NCBI GenBank assembly: GCA_030629105.1
Contig: DAOVPS010000099.1
Location: 1-11,597, forward strand
DNA: 11,597 nucleotides
Source of the DNA: JABLTI01 sp030629105
GTDB taxonomy: Archaea > Asgardarchaeota > Heimdallarchaeia > JABLTI01
Direction: 5' to 3'
Below, piece by piece: positions 5,752-11,597 of the stretch; within the stretch, counting starts at the first letter, position 1; every line of letters starts with the position of its first letter. A model generated the notes under the pieces. The model did no database searches. It saw only the letters and a list, made by a program, of their open reading frames with translations, and was not told the DNA's origin. The translations under genes and the position numbers were made by a program.

Positions 5752-7755
5752 GTGGTTAGTTTAATGAGCAATAAAAGCAAAGTTTTGATGGTTTTTACTT
5801 CAAAGAAAAAATCAAAGTGGTTAAAGACAAAAGTAAAAAAATTGTCATCAGAATTTAGTGAAGTCATTATTATTAATAAAGGAGAAAAGAGTGATGATTT
5901 TTCTGATAATAATAATTTACAAATAAGGAAACTTGAAGATTTTATTGCTGATGAAATAACATATCAAGAACGAAAATTTCAGATAGATTTTGTAGTCAAT
6001 ATATCTAAAAGACTTTTCCGCTTAGATCATTTTAGAAAAGAATTCATTTTAGATGATGTGAATACTTGGTGGTTTTTACCGAATAAGATATTCAGCCAGA
6101 TCAGAAATCATGATTTTATTGCAGTTGTATCAGCTTTAAATAATCTGATTGAGAAATTTAAACCATCATTGATTATTTTTGATTCACAATATGAACACTC
6201 AGAGATATTGCGAAAAATCTGTGGGAAAAAACTTCTCTTATTTAAGACACAAAATGCTTTTCTTAAGAAATTCACTAAAAAAATTTCTAGATTTTTCATT
6301 AATCAAGTAATTAGTTCAAAAAGATGGATAAATTCTCTCTTAGAACAAAATTGGAGCAGAACAGTAGTAAGAAAGTCAGAATATAAAAAATCCTCGAAAT
6401 CAATTATCTGTTATTTGTCCCATGCACCATATTTTCGGCTAGGTTATACCATCGAAGGAAAGATAGAGGAACATGAAATCTATCAGAAAAACATTCTCTT
6501 GGAAATAGACAAGTTGGGTGAATTTGATCATTACTCTCTTGAAGTTTTAAAAGATTTTAACGAGAGGAAGATGTTTAATAAAATCCACAAAATTCGTTCT
6601 GAAACAAAAAACATTCCCTTATATTATTATCATTCATTTGCTCTCGCAAACAAGACAAGCAAAAATCGTCGTATAACACATAGAAGGTTGAAGAAATTAT
6701 TCAAGAATGAGCAATTTAAGGATGTATTTTCATTTGAAGAAATTTCTTTATTAGACGCTTATAGTTTTCAAATGTTTAGGATTTTCAAAACTGAGATGAG
6801 TAATGCTTGTGAAAAGATTGTCCTCTTCGAAAGAGCAATTCAAGATTTTCTACCTAAGAATATAATATTACATAATGAACACTCAGCGTTTGGCAAATCT
6901 CTGATTTTTGCTGCGAAGAAACTCCAAATCCCTACAATAGCAATGCAACATGGAAATATAGAATTCGCTTCTCCTGAGTATTTTATTTCAGATAAAATGA
7001 TCTGTAAAAATAGCAAATTTGTTTTAAACGAGTATTGTGATCATTTAGCTGATTTGACATTAGTCCATGGTGAGAAAATAAAAGATTTGCTAGTTAAATT
7101 TGGAGGTTATTCTAAAGAAAGTGTAAAAGTTGTTGGAAATCCACAATGGGATATAATTCAAAAAACAGAACACTTCGATAAAGCTAAATTCCTCAAAGAA
7201 ATTAAATTTAGTGAAAAAATAAAAACTATTGCCATTCTCAGTCAAGCTTTACCTGTTAATGAACACAGGATTTATTTTAACAAAAAAGTAACAGAAACAC
7301 TTAGCGAGACCTATCCTAATTTACAAATTATTTGGAAACCTCATCCTAGAGAAAATACCTCGGAAATTGCTGATTTAGTTAATAATCAATATAATCTCTC
7401 TAATGCGATAATTACAAAAAATCTTTCTTTATTTGATATACTGCATGCATGTGATATTGCAATAACAATTCATTCAACAGCAGGACTAGAAGCAATGTTA
7501 TTCGATAAACCTGTAATTACATTCATTCCTCCAGGTGAATTAGAGAATAGTTTGTTTGAAAATACTGGCGCGGTGATAAAAGTAGAAACTAAAAAAGAAT
7601 TAGCTTCTGCAATCAATCAAACGCTTTTTGATGAGGCAGTTAGAAAGAAACTTAAAACTAATCGTAACAAACTAATAAATAATTTAGCCAAATTTGATGG
7701 GAATGCTTCTAAAAGAAGCGCCAAAATTGTAACACAAATGATCAAAGAGAAGTGA
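5752..7755 (+). CDS. GT-B-like glycosyltransferase or polysaccharide polymerase-type protein, specificity unknown
   Basis: This is a 667-aa soluble protein without a signal peptide or membrane segment. Residues about 360-640 form a GT-B-like unit. It has a strand and helix ending in AMQHGN (around His400), VVGNPQWD near 461-468, the KPHP motif at 529-532, and HSTAGLEAMLFDKP from His574, the usual donor-phosphate-binding region. An HP motif plus a Ser/Thr-rich loop occurs in CDP-glycerol glycerophosphotransferase-like proteins, in capsule (KpsC/S-like) proteins and in some bacterial sialyltransferases, so this could transfer the CMP-nonulosonate made next door; that is inference. Residues about 1-330 are not recognised by me, though 130-170 look faintly like 360-402. 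GTG 5752 is chosen for AAGGAT 5 bases upstream; ATG 5764 is the alternative. No frameshift was seen. It is divergent from the synthase operon and precedes the dehydrogenase by 144 bases. Confidence 0.65.
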   Translation: MVSLMSNKSKVLMVFTSKKKSKWLKTKVKKLSSEFSEVIIINKGEKSDDFSDNNNLQIRKLEDFIADEITYQERKFQIDFVVNISKRLFRLDHFRKEFILDDVNTWWFLPNKIFSQIRNHDFIAVVSALNNLIEKFKPSLIIFDSQYEHSEILRKICGKKLLLFKTQNAFLKKFTKKISRFFINQVISSKRWINSLLEQNWSRTVVRKSEYKKSSKSIICYLSHAPYFRLGYTIEGKIEEHEIYQKNILLEIDKLGEFDHYSLEVLKDFNERKMFNKIHKIRSETKNIPLYYYHSFALANKTSKNRRITHRRLKKLFKNEQFKDVFSFEEISLLDAYSFQMFRIFKTEMSNACEKIVLFERAIQDFLPKNIILHNEHSAFGKSLIFAAKKLQIPTIAMQHGNIEFASPEYFISDKMICKNSKFVLNEYCDHLADLTLVHGEKIKDLLVKFGGYSKESVKVVGNPQWDIIQKTEHFDKAKFLKEIKFSEKIKTIAILSQALPVNEHRIYFNKKVTETLSETYPNLQIIWKPHPRENTSEIADLVNNQYNLSNAIITKNLSLFDILHACDIAITIHSTAGLEAMLFDKPVITFIPPGELENSLFENTGAVIKVETKKELASAINQTLFDEAVRKKLKTNRNKLINNLAKFDGNASKRSAKIVTQMIKEK

Positions 7756-7769
7756 AAATTCTTCACATC

Positions 7770-7802
7770 ATTTGTTGTATCAATTGGGGATATCAAACAA
7801 AT
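7770..7802 (+). other. Imperfect inverted repeat between transferase and dehydrogenase genes
   Basis: ATTTGTT (7770-7776) pairs with AACAAAT (7796-7802), and TATC (7778-7781) with GATA (7789-7792). The stem is interrupted by 1 and 3 unpaired bases and closes a 7-base loop. It begins 14 bases after the stop of the 667-aa gene and abuts a TATA-like box. It may be part of a terminator or a binding site; being A-T rich, it may also be chance. Confidence 0.3.
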
Positions 7803-7816
7803 TTTAAATATAAATA
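7802..7816 (+). promoter_or_regulatory. TATA-box promoter of the UDP-HexNAc dehydrogenase gene
   Basis: TTTTAAATATAAATA matches the archaeal TATA consensus well and would start transcription near 7835, leaving a leader of about 65 bases that carries the GGAGGA site. A second weaker A-T box (ATATTATTTAAAA, about 7834-7846) is an alternative. Either suggests that the dehydrogenase can be expressed apart from the preceding transferase. Confidence 0.45.
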
Positions 7817-7887
7817 GCAGTCGTAAAGATACTATATTATTTAAAAAGAAAAAAATAATCCATATAAGATGTTCAAACAACCGAAAT

Positions 7888-7893
7888 GGAGGA
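7888..7893 (+). promoter_or_regulatory. Strong Shine-Dalgarno site specifying a TTG start
   Basis: GGAGGA lies exactly 6 bases before TTG 7900. It is the clearest ribosome site inside the window and makes the non-ATG start credible; no ATG in frame precedes the Rossmann motif at a useful distance. Confidence 0.75.
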
Positions 7894-7899
7894 TTTATT

Positions 7900-9273
7900 T
7901 TGTCTTTTATTAAGGAACTTGAGAAATCAATTCAGAAAAGAGAAGCAAAGATTTGTGTTATGGGACTCGGATATGTTGGATTACCAACTGCTTTACATTT
8001 TGCAACTTCGGGATTCAGTGTATTTGGCTTTGATATTGATAAGAAGAAAATAAAAACATTGAATGAAAACAAACTACCATTTTATGATGTTGGTTTGGAA
8101 GAGAATTTAGAAAAGGCTTTAGCTTCTAAGAATATCACTTTTCATGATAACACTGAATGCATTAAGGAATGTGACTTTGTATTAGTTATAGTTCCTACTC
8201 CTGTTAATGCTCAAAAAGTTCCTGATTTAAGTTACATAATAAATGCTGGGGAGATGATTGCAAAGAATTTGAAAGAAAATCAAATTATTGTTTTGGAATC
8301 AACTGTTTATCCTGGTGTCACAGAAGAAATCCTTGGCGTGACTATAGCTAAAATATCCAAAAAGAAACCAGGTGTAGATTTTCACCTCGCATATGTTCCT
8401 GAACGATACAATCCTGGAGATGAGGAACACACCATTTCAAATCTAAATCGAATTCTAGGTGCTGATACTCCAGAAACTGTTGATATTTTGAAGGAATTAT
8501 ATTCATCTATATCTGAAATTGAAGACAGTGTCTTTGTAGTAAGAAATACAAAAACAGCTGAAGCTGCCAAAGTAATTGAAAATACTCAAAGAAATCTTAA
8601 TATTGCTTTAATGAATGAAATAGCGCTTATTTGTGAATTATTAGGTATTGATTCAATAGAAGTCATAGAAGCAGCAGCTACTAAGTGGAATTTCATTAAG
8701 TATTTCCCTGGGGCTGGAGTTGGTGGTCATTGTCTACCTCATGATCCCTATTATCTCACCACCAAAGCCAAGGAGTTGGGTTACAATCCCGAAATTATCT
8801 TAGCTGGAAGAAGATTGAATGACTGGATGCCTTTTCATATGACTGATTTAATTCAAAGTGGATTGAATCAAATCGAGAAACCAGTTAAAGGAACAAAAAT
8901 AATTGTTTTAGGAGCTGCATACAAAGAAAATACTGGGGATCTTCGTTCTGCTCCATCAGAAATTGTCATTAAGAATCTAATAAAAAGAGGTGCTAATGTA
9001 CTTCTAATTGATCCAAACATAATTACCGATGAAAAGAAACTTTGGGGTGCAAAACTGTTTAAGAAAGTAGAAGATGCTCCTGTAGAGAACACATCGGCTG
9101 TTGTTTTAATGACTGCTCACAAAGAGTTTAGTACTGATTTTCTTATCAAACTTAAAGCAAAATTAGCTAAAGAAGTAGTATTAGTTGATGGAAGAAGAAA
9201 AGTAGAATACGAGAAAATCAAAGAAAAATATTTCTATATACCAATTGGTTCAGGTTTAGATTATAATCTTTAA
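7900..9273 (+). CDS. UDP-N-acetylhexosamine 6-dehydrogenase (WbpA/TviB-type UDP-glucose/GDP-mannose dehydrogenase family)
   Basis: The 457-aa product is a full-length nucleotide-sugar dehydrogenase. The NAD-binding GLGYVG lies at residues 22-27, the substrate-binding VPTPVN segment at about 105-110, and PERYNPGD in the first domain. The central helix AEAAKVIENTQRNLNIALMNE carries the conserved Lys and Asn, the catalytic Cys278 sits in GVGGHCLPHDPYYL, and GDLRSAPS follows in the UDP-binding domain. It oxidises C6 of a UDP-sugar twice with two NAD to a uronate. PHDPYYL, together with NAQKVPDLS, points to the WbpA/TviB/WbpO branch (UDP-GlcNAc or UDP-GalNAc) and not to plain UDP-glucose dehydrogenase, but which epimer is oxidised is not decided. 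It begins at TTG with a strong ribosome site. The family 2 transferase follows after 39 bases, probably on the same transcript. It acts in the cytosol, supplying UDP-HexNAcA for glycan assembly. Confidence 0.88.
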   Translation: MSFIKELEKSIQKREAKICVMGLGYVGLPTALHFATSGFSVFGFDIDKKKIKTLNENKLPFYDVGLEENLEKALASKNITFHDNTECIKECDFVLVIVPTPVNAQKVPDLSYIINAGEMIAKNLKENQIIVLESTVYPGVTEEILGVTIAKISKKKPGVDFHLAYVPERYNPGDEEHTISNLNRILGADTPETVDILKELYSSISEIEDSVFVVRNTKTAEAAKVIENTQRNLNIALMNEIALICELLGIDSIEVIEAAATKWNFIKYFPGAGVGGHCLPHDPYYLTTKAKELGYNPEIILAGRRLNDWMPFHMTDLIQSGLNQIEKPVKGTKIIVLGAAYKENTGDLRSAPSEIVIKNLIKRGANVLLIDPNIITDEKKLWGAKLFKKVEDAPVENTSAVVLMTAHKEFSTDFLIKLKAKLAKEVVLVDGRRKVEYEKIKEKYFYIPIGSGLDYNL

Positions 9274-9312
9274 AAACAAGAGAATTGTTAATGAATAACA
9301 GATGGGACAATC

Positions 9313-10155
9313 ATGCCAAAAATCCTGGTCATAACTCCTGCTCGAAATGAAGAACACTATATAGGTAAAACTTTACGAGCACTTAGCAGACAAAAACCTA
9401 AACCTGCAATGGTCGTAGTTGTTAATGATGGTTCCACTGATAAAACTGAGCAAGTAGCAAAAGAAGTTCTTGAAGAAACTGGCTTAAAATACAAAATTAT
9501 TAATAGAAAAGATCGTGGTTCTACTGCTTTAGGTTTGCCAAAATTAGCTCTTGTTTATAATGATGGATTTAGATCAGTTGATTTATCGAAATATGATTAT
9601 TTAATAATTAATGGTGCTGATTCTTTATTAACCGATGATTATACTGAACAAATACTACAGTACTTCGAGAAGTACCCTAATTTAGTAATAACAAGTGGTT
9701 CATGTCCGGGTGAGAAGATAAATATTAGTCATGTTCATGGTTCTGCTGGTAGAGTTTATCGAATGGGTTATTTTATAGAAGTTTGTCAAGGAAGATATGA
9801 ACTTAGCTATGCCTGGGAATCCATTCCAATTTACAAAGGAGATGTTTCTGGAAAACTCATTCGGCACTTTGAAAAACCATATGTTTACCATTTAAGACCT
9901 AGAAATACTAATGCTCCTATGCCTGTTCATTATTACAGAGGTATAGCCAAAAAAGAAGTAGGTTATTGGATTGCCTATGCTATTAACTTAGCAATCAGAG
10001 TTATAATAAGAAATCAGAATTTGAAAACTGGAATATATTTCATTGTTGGATATCTTAAGAGCTCTAAAAGTAAATTTCACATTAAAGGTTTAACCGTTTT
10101 TCAAAAAACACGTCTCATTAACAGAATAAAGTTAAAACTGAAACTTATCAGTTAG
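9313..10155 (+). CDS. Family 2 glycosyltransferase (GT-A fold)
   Basis: This 280-aa protein opens with a GT2 core: ILVITPARNEEHYIGKTL (residues 4-21) and VVNDGSTDKT (36-45), with Asp39 binding the nucleotide. The metal-binding position usually written DXD reads GAD (101-103), so only the last Asp is kept. A later HGSAGRVYR segment (142-150) probably lies in the acceptor site. The C-terminal 60 residues are strongly basic, with hydrophobic stretches (about 218-233 and 243-251) that may associate with the membrane; no clear transmembrane helix pair is seen. It starts at ATG 9313 behind a weak GGGA site and 39 bases after the dehydrogenase, without a TATA box of its own, so the two are probably cotranscribed. 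It plausibly adds a sugar, possibly the HexNAcA made by its neighbour, to a lipid-linked chain; donor and acceptor are unknown. Confidence 0.8.
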   Translation: MPKILVITPARNEEHYIGKTLRALSRQKPKPAMVVVVNDGSTDKTEQVAKEVLEETGLKYKIINRKDRGSTALGLPKLALVYNDGFRSVDLSKYDYLIINGADSLLTDDYTEQILQYFEKYPNLVITSGSCPGEKINISHVHGSAGRVYRMGYFIEVCQGRYELSYAWESIPIYKGDVSGKLIRHFEKPYVYHLRPRNTNAPMPVHYYRGIAKKEVGYWIAYAINLAIRVIIRNQNLKTGIYFIVGYLKSSKSKFHIKGLTVFQKTRLINRIKLKLKLIS

Positions 10156-10183
10156 TTTCAGAAATAATCTTGAGTTATTGAAA
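10156..10183 (+). other. Weak A-T inverted repeat directly after the GT2 gene
   Basis: Immediately after the TAG stop, TTTC (10156-10159) and AATAA (10163-10167) can pair with TTATT (10175-10179) and GAAA (10180-10183), with an unpaired AGA on one side and a 7-base loop. There are few G-C pairs and no T-run follows, so it is a poor intrinsic terminator. Confidence 0.2.
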
Positions 10184-10188
10184 TACAT

Positions 10189-10205
10189 AAAAAATATTTA
10201 TTTAA
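10189..10205 (+). promoter_or_regulatory. TATA-like promoter of the wecC-type gene
   Basis: An A-T block (AAAAATATTTATTTAAG) lies about 27 bases before 10225. Transcription starting there would give an almost leaderless mRNA for TTG 10228, or a leader of about 33 bases for ATG 10258 carrying the AGGT site at 10245-10248. It suggests separate expression from the preceding GT2 gene. Confidence 0.4.
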
Positions 10206-10257
10206 GTAATAACTTCCAGAATTATTATTGTCTAAAACCAAAACAGGTCTTGAAAAA

Positions 10258-11535
10258 ATGAGGAAAATATGTATTCTAGGTTTAGGGTATATTGGATTAC
10301 CTACTGCATTATTATTTGCCACTCATAAAAGCAAAGTACTAGGTGTCGACATTAATCCTAAAGTAGTGAAGTCGTTAAACAAAGGAAAAGTTCATTTTGA
10401 GGAGAAAGGTCTTCAAGAATTATTAGACAAGGCAAGAAAGGTAAAAACTTTTGATGTTGCATTAGAAGTGCAAGAAGCTGATGTCTTCATTATTTGTGCT
10501 CAGACACCATTAGACAAGAAATACCATTTATCAGATTTGAAGTATGTAAAAGCTGGTTGTGAAATGATTTATCCTCATTTGAAGAAAGGTGATCTTGTCA
10601 TAATTGAATCTACAATTTCTCCAGCAAGTTCTGAAACCCTCTTTAGAAAGGTGCTTGAGAAATCGGGGTTAAAAGCTGGTAGTGATTTCTATTTCGTTCA
10701 TTGCCCAGAGAGAGCTATTCCAGGCGATACTCTTAATGAAATGATTAACAATTACCGAATTATCGGTGGATTAACACCTAAAGGTTCAGATATAGCAAAG
10801 GAAGTTTATTCTGCTTTTGTACACCCTGATAAATTACTGATTACAGATATTCGAACTGCTGAAACAGTAAAATTAATGGAAAATACTTTTAGGGATCTGA
10901 ATATCGCTTTGGCAAATGAGTTTGCAATGATTTGTGAGGATCTTGGAATTAACGTTTGGGAAGCCAAAAAATTAGCTAATCTTCATCCTCGAGTAAATAT
11001 TCACAACCCAGGTCCTGGGGTTGGCGGTCATTGCTTGGCTATTGATCCTTGGTTCTTAACTGAAGGGACTTTTAATGCTCAATTAATCACAACTGCTAGA
11101 AATATTAATGACAACATGCCGAATTATGCGTTTTTGTTAACTAAACAACTAATTGATCCTGATATCTCATTTCCAGCAGTTACAATCCTCGGTGTAGCTT
11201 ACAAAGGAAATGTAGATGACTCGAGAGAAACTCCTGCTTTGAAATTCATTCAACTCGCTGAAAAGCAAGGCTACAAAATAAAAATCCATGATCCACATTG
11301 TGATGAGTTTGCTGAAGGTGAATTGTTATCACTTGAAGAAGCAGTAAAAGATAGTGATTGTATCGTTTTGATAACTGATCATGATATCTTTAAAGAAATT
11401 GATCCAGTGAAAATTGCTAAACTAGTCAAGCACAAAAACTTACTTGACACTAGAAACATACTTGATCATGCAAAATGGGAAAAATCAGGATTCAAAGTCA
11501 AAGTATTGGGCAAGAGTACTAAATCTCTATTTTAA
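10258..11535 (+). CDS. wecC: UDP-N-acetyl-D-mannosamine dehydrogenase (WecC family)
   Basis: The 425-aa product, close to the roughly 420 aa of E. coli WecC, oxidises UDP-ManNAc with two NAD to UDP-ManNAcA. The NAD motif GLGYIGLPTA begins at residue 8. PERAIPG and IGGLTP follow in the first domain. The central helix AETVKLMENTFRDLNIALANE carries conserved Lys and Asn, and the catalytic Cys259 sits in GPGVGGHCLAIDPWF. The NVWEAKKLANLHPRVNI-type stretch and the DPWF ending are diagnostic of WecC against WbpA or UGDH. The C-terminal UDP-binding domain has AYKGNVDDSRETPA. I prefer ATG 10258 because the conserved core starts at once and AGGT lies 9 bases upstream; TTG 10228 would add ten residues. 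No UDP-GlcNAc 2-epimerase of WecB type, which would make its substrate, is in the window. The product feeds cell-surface glycan assembly. Confidence 0.88.
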   Translation: MRKICILGLGYIGLPTALLFATHKSKVLGVDINPKVVKSLNKGKVHFEEKGLQELLDKARKVKTFDVALEVQEADVFIICAQTPLDKKYHLSDLKYVKAGCEMIYPHLKKGDLVIIESTISPASSETLFRKVLEKSGLKAGSDFYFVHCPERAIPGDTLNEMINNYRIIGGLTPKGSDIAKEVYSAFVHPDKLLITDIRTAETVKLMENTFRDLNIALANEFAMICEDLGINVWEAKKLANLHPRVNIHNPGPGVGGHCLAIDPWFLTEGTFNAQLITTARNINDNMPNYAFLLTKQLIDPDISFPAVTILGVAYKGNVDDSRETPALKFIQLAEKQGYKIKIHDPHCDEFAEGELLSLEEAVKDSDCIVLITDHDIFKEIDPVKIAKLVKHKNLLDTRNILDHAKWEKSGFKVKVLGKSTKSLF

Positions 11536-11552
11536 TCAGAATTGAATTCTGA
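11536..11552 (+). terminator. Perfect inverted repeat directly after wecC
   Basis: TCAGAATT (11536-11543) is the exact reverse complement of AATTCTGA (11545-11552) around a single G, starting at the base after the stop codon. As RNA it can form a 7-bp stem with a TGA loop; as DNA it is a symmetric site. A T-rich stretch appears only about 20 bases later (ATTTTCTTCCT, 11570-11580), so terminator and protein-binding roles are both open. Confidence 0.4.
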
Positions 11553-11588
11553 CAAACCAATTGGACGGGATTTTCTTCCTAATAATCT

Positions 11589-11597
11589 GAGGAGATC
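11589..11597 (+). promoter_or_regulatory. Strong Shine-Dalgarno sequence at the window edge, implying a next gene
   Basis: GAGGAGATC matches the anti-Shine-Dalgarno complement GGAGGTGATC at all but one of its nine positions. It probably precedes a start codon a few bases outside the window on the same strand, so the locus likely continues about 65 bases after wecC. Confidence 0.5.

Noticed and set aside
5752..7755. Fusion or frameshift in the long transferase gene
   Set aside because: The frame is open throughout with even codon use, and the motifs appear once and in GT-B order. The long front half may be a real domain, so no break is claimed.
7617..7880. 87-codon - strand open frame covering the end of the 667-aa gene and the promoter gap
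   Set aside because: It runs antisense to coding sequence and through the TATA and hairpin region, lacks a ribosome site, and reads as A-T-driven Phe/Leu/Ile-rich sequence.
7900..11535. The two dehydrogenases as a recent tandem duplication
   Set aside because: Their catalytic motifs differ in subfamily-specific ways (HCLPHDPYYL against HCLAIDPWF), and no long DNA identity was seen. They are old paralogues with different substrates.
1..11597. CRISPR array, tRNA, insertion sequence or attachment site
   Set aside because: No regularly spaced direct repeats, no cloverleaf with a T-loop, no transposase or integrase and no flanking target duplication were found on reading both strands.

Overview
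The window is a surface-glycan biosynthesis locus of about 11.6 kb, low in GC by eye. I read the host as archaeal. A-T-rich TATA-like boxes lie upstream of several starts, GGAGG-type ribosome sites decide several starts (including TTG and GTG), and no bacterial -35/-10 pair stands out. Lineage below that level is not resolved. No rRNA, tRNA, CRISPR array, transposase or phage gene was seen, and no gene-free stretch exceeds 160 bases.

Bases 1-1932 (+ strand) hold the tail of a canonical NeuB (sialic/legionaminic acid synthase), then NeuC (hydrolysing UDP-HexNAc 2-epimerase) and a NeuD/PglD-type left-handed beta-helix acetyltransferase. Bases 1955-5594 (- strand) hold a tight four-gene operon, read in the order divergent NeuB-like synthase, SpsF-like cytidylyltransferase, Gfo/Idh/MocA oxidoreductase, SDR oxidoreductase. 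This set resembles the synthase/cytidylyltransferase/oxidoreductase set of bacterial legionaminic-acid (ptm) loci. The two blocks converge across a 22-base gap at 1933-1954.

Bases 5595-5751 are a divergent promoter region. The + strand continues with a 667-aa GT-B-like protein (a candidate sugar transferase), a WbpA/TviB-type UDP-HexNAc 6-dehydrogenase, a family 2 glycosyltransferase, and a WecC-type UDP-ManNAc dehydrogenase. The window ends with a perfect inverted repeat and then a strong Shine-Dalgarno sequence, which suggests another gene begins just beyond it.

Together the genes suggest a glycan containing one or two nonulosonic (sialic-acid-like) sugars and N-acetylhexosaminuronic acids. 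NeuC releases a free 2-epimerised HexNAc, a NeuB-type enzyme condenses it with PEP, and the SpsF-like enzyme activates the product with CMP. The SDR and Gfo/Idh/MocA enzymes may supply or tailor an unusual precursor, the two dehydrogenases make UDP-uronates, and the two transferases assemble the chain. The most unusual element is the second NeuB, which has lost or changed several family hallmarks and sits about 4.4 kb from a canonical NeuB.
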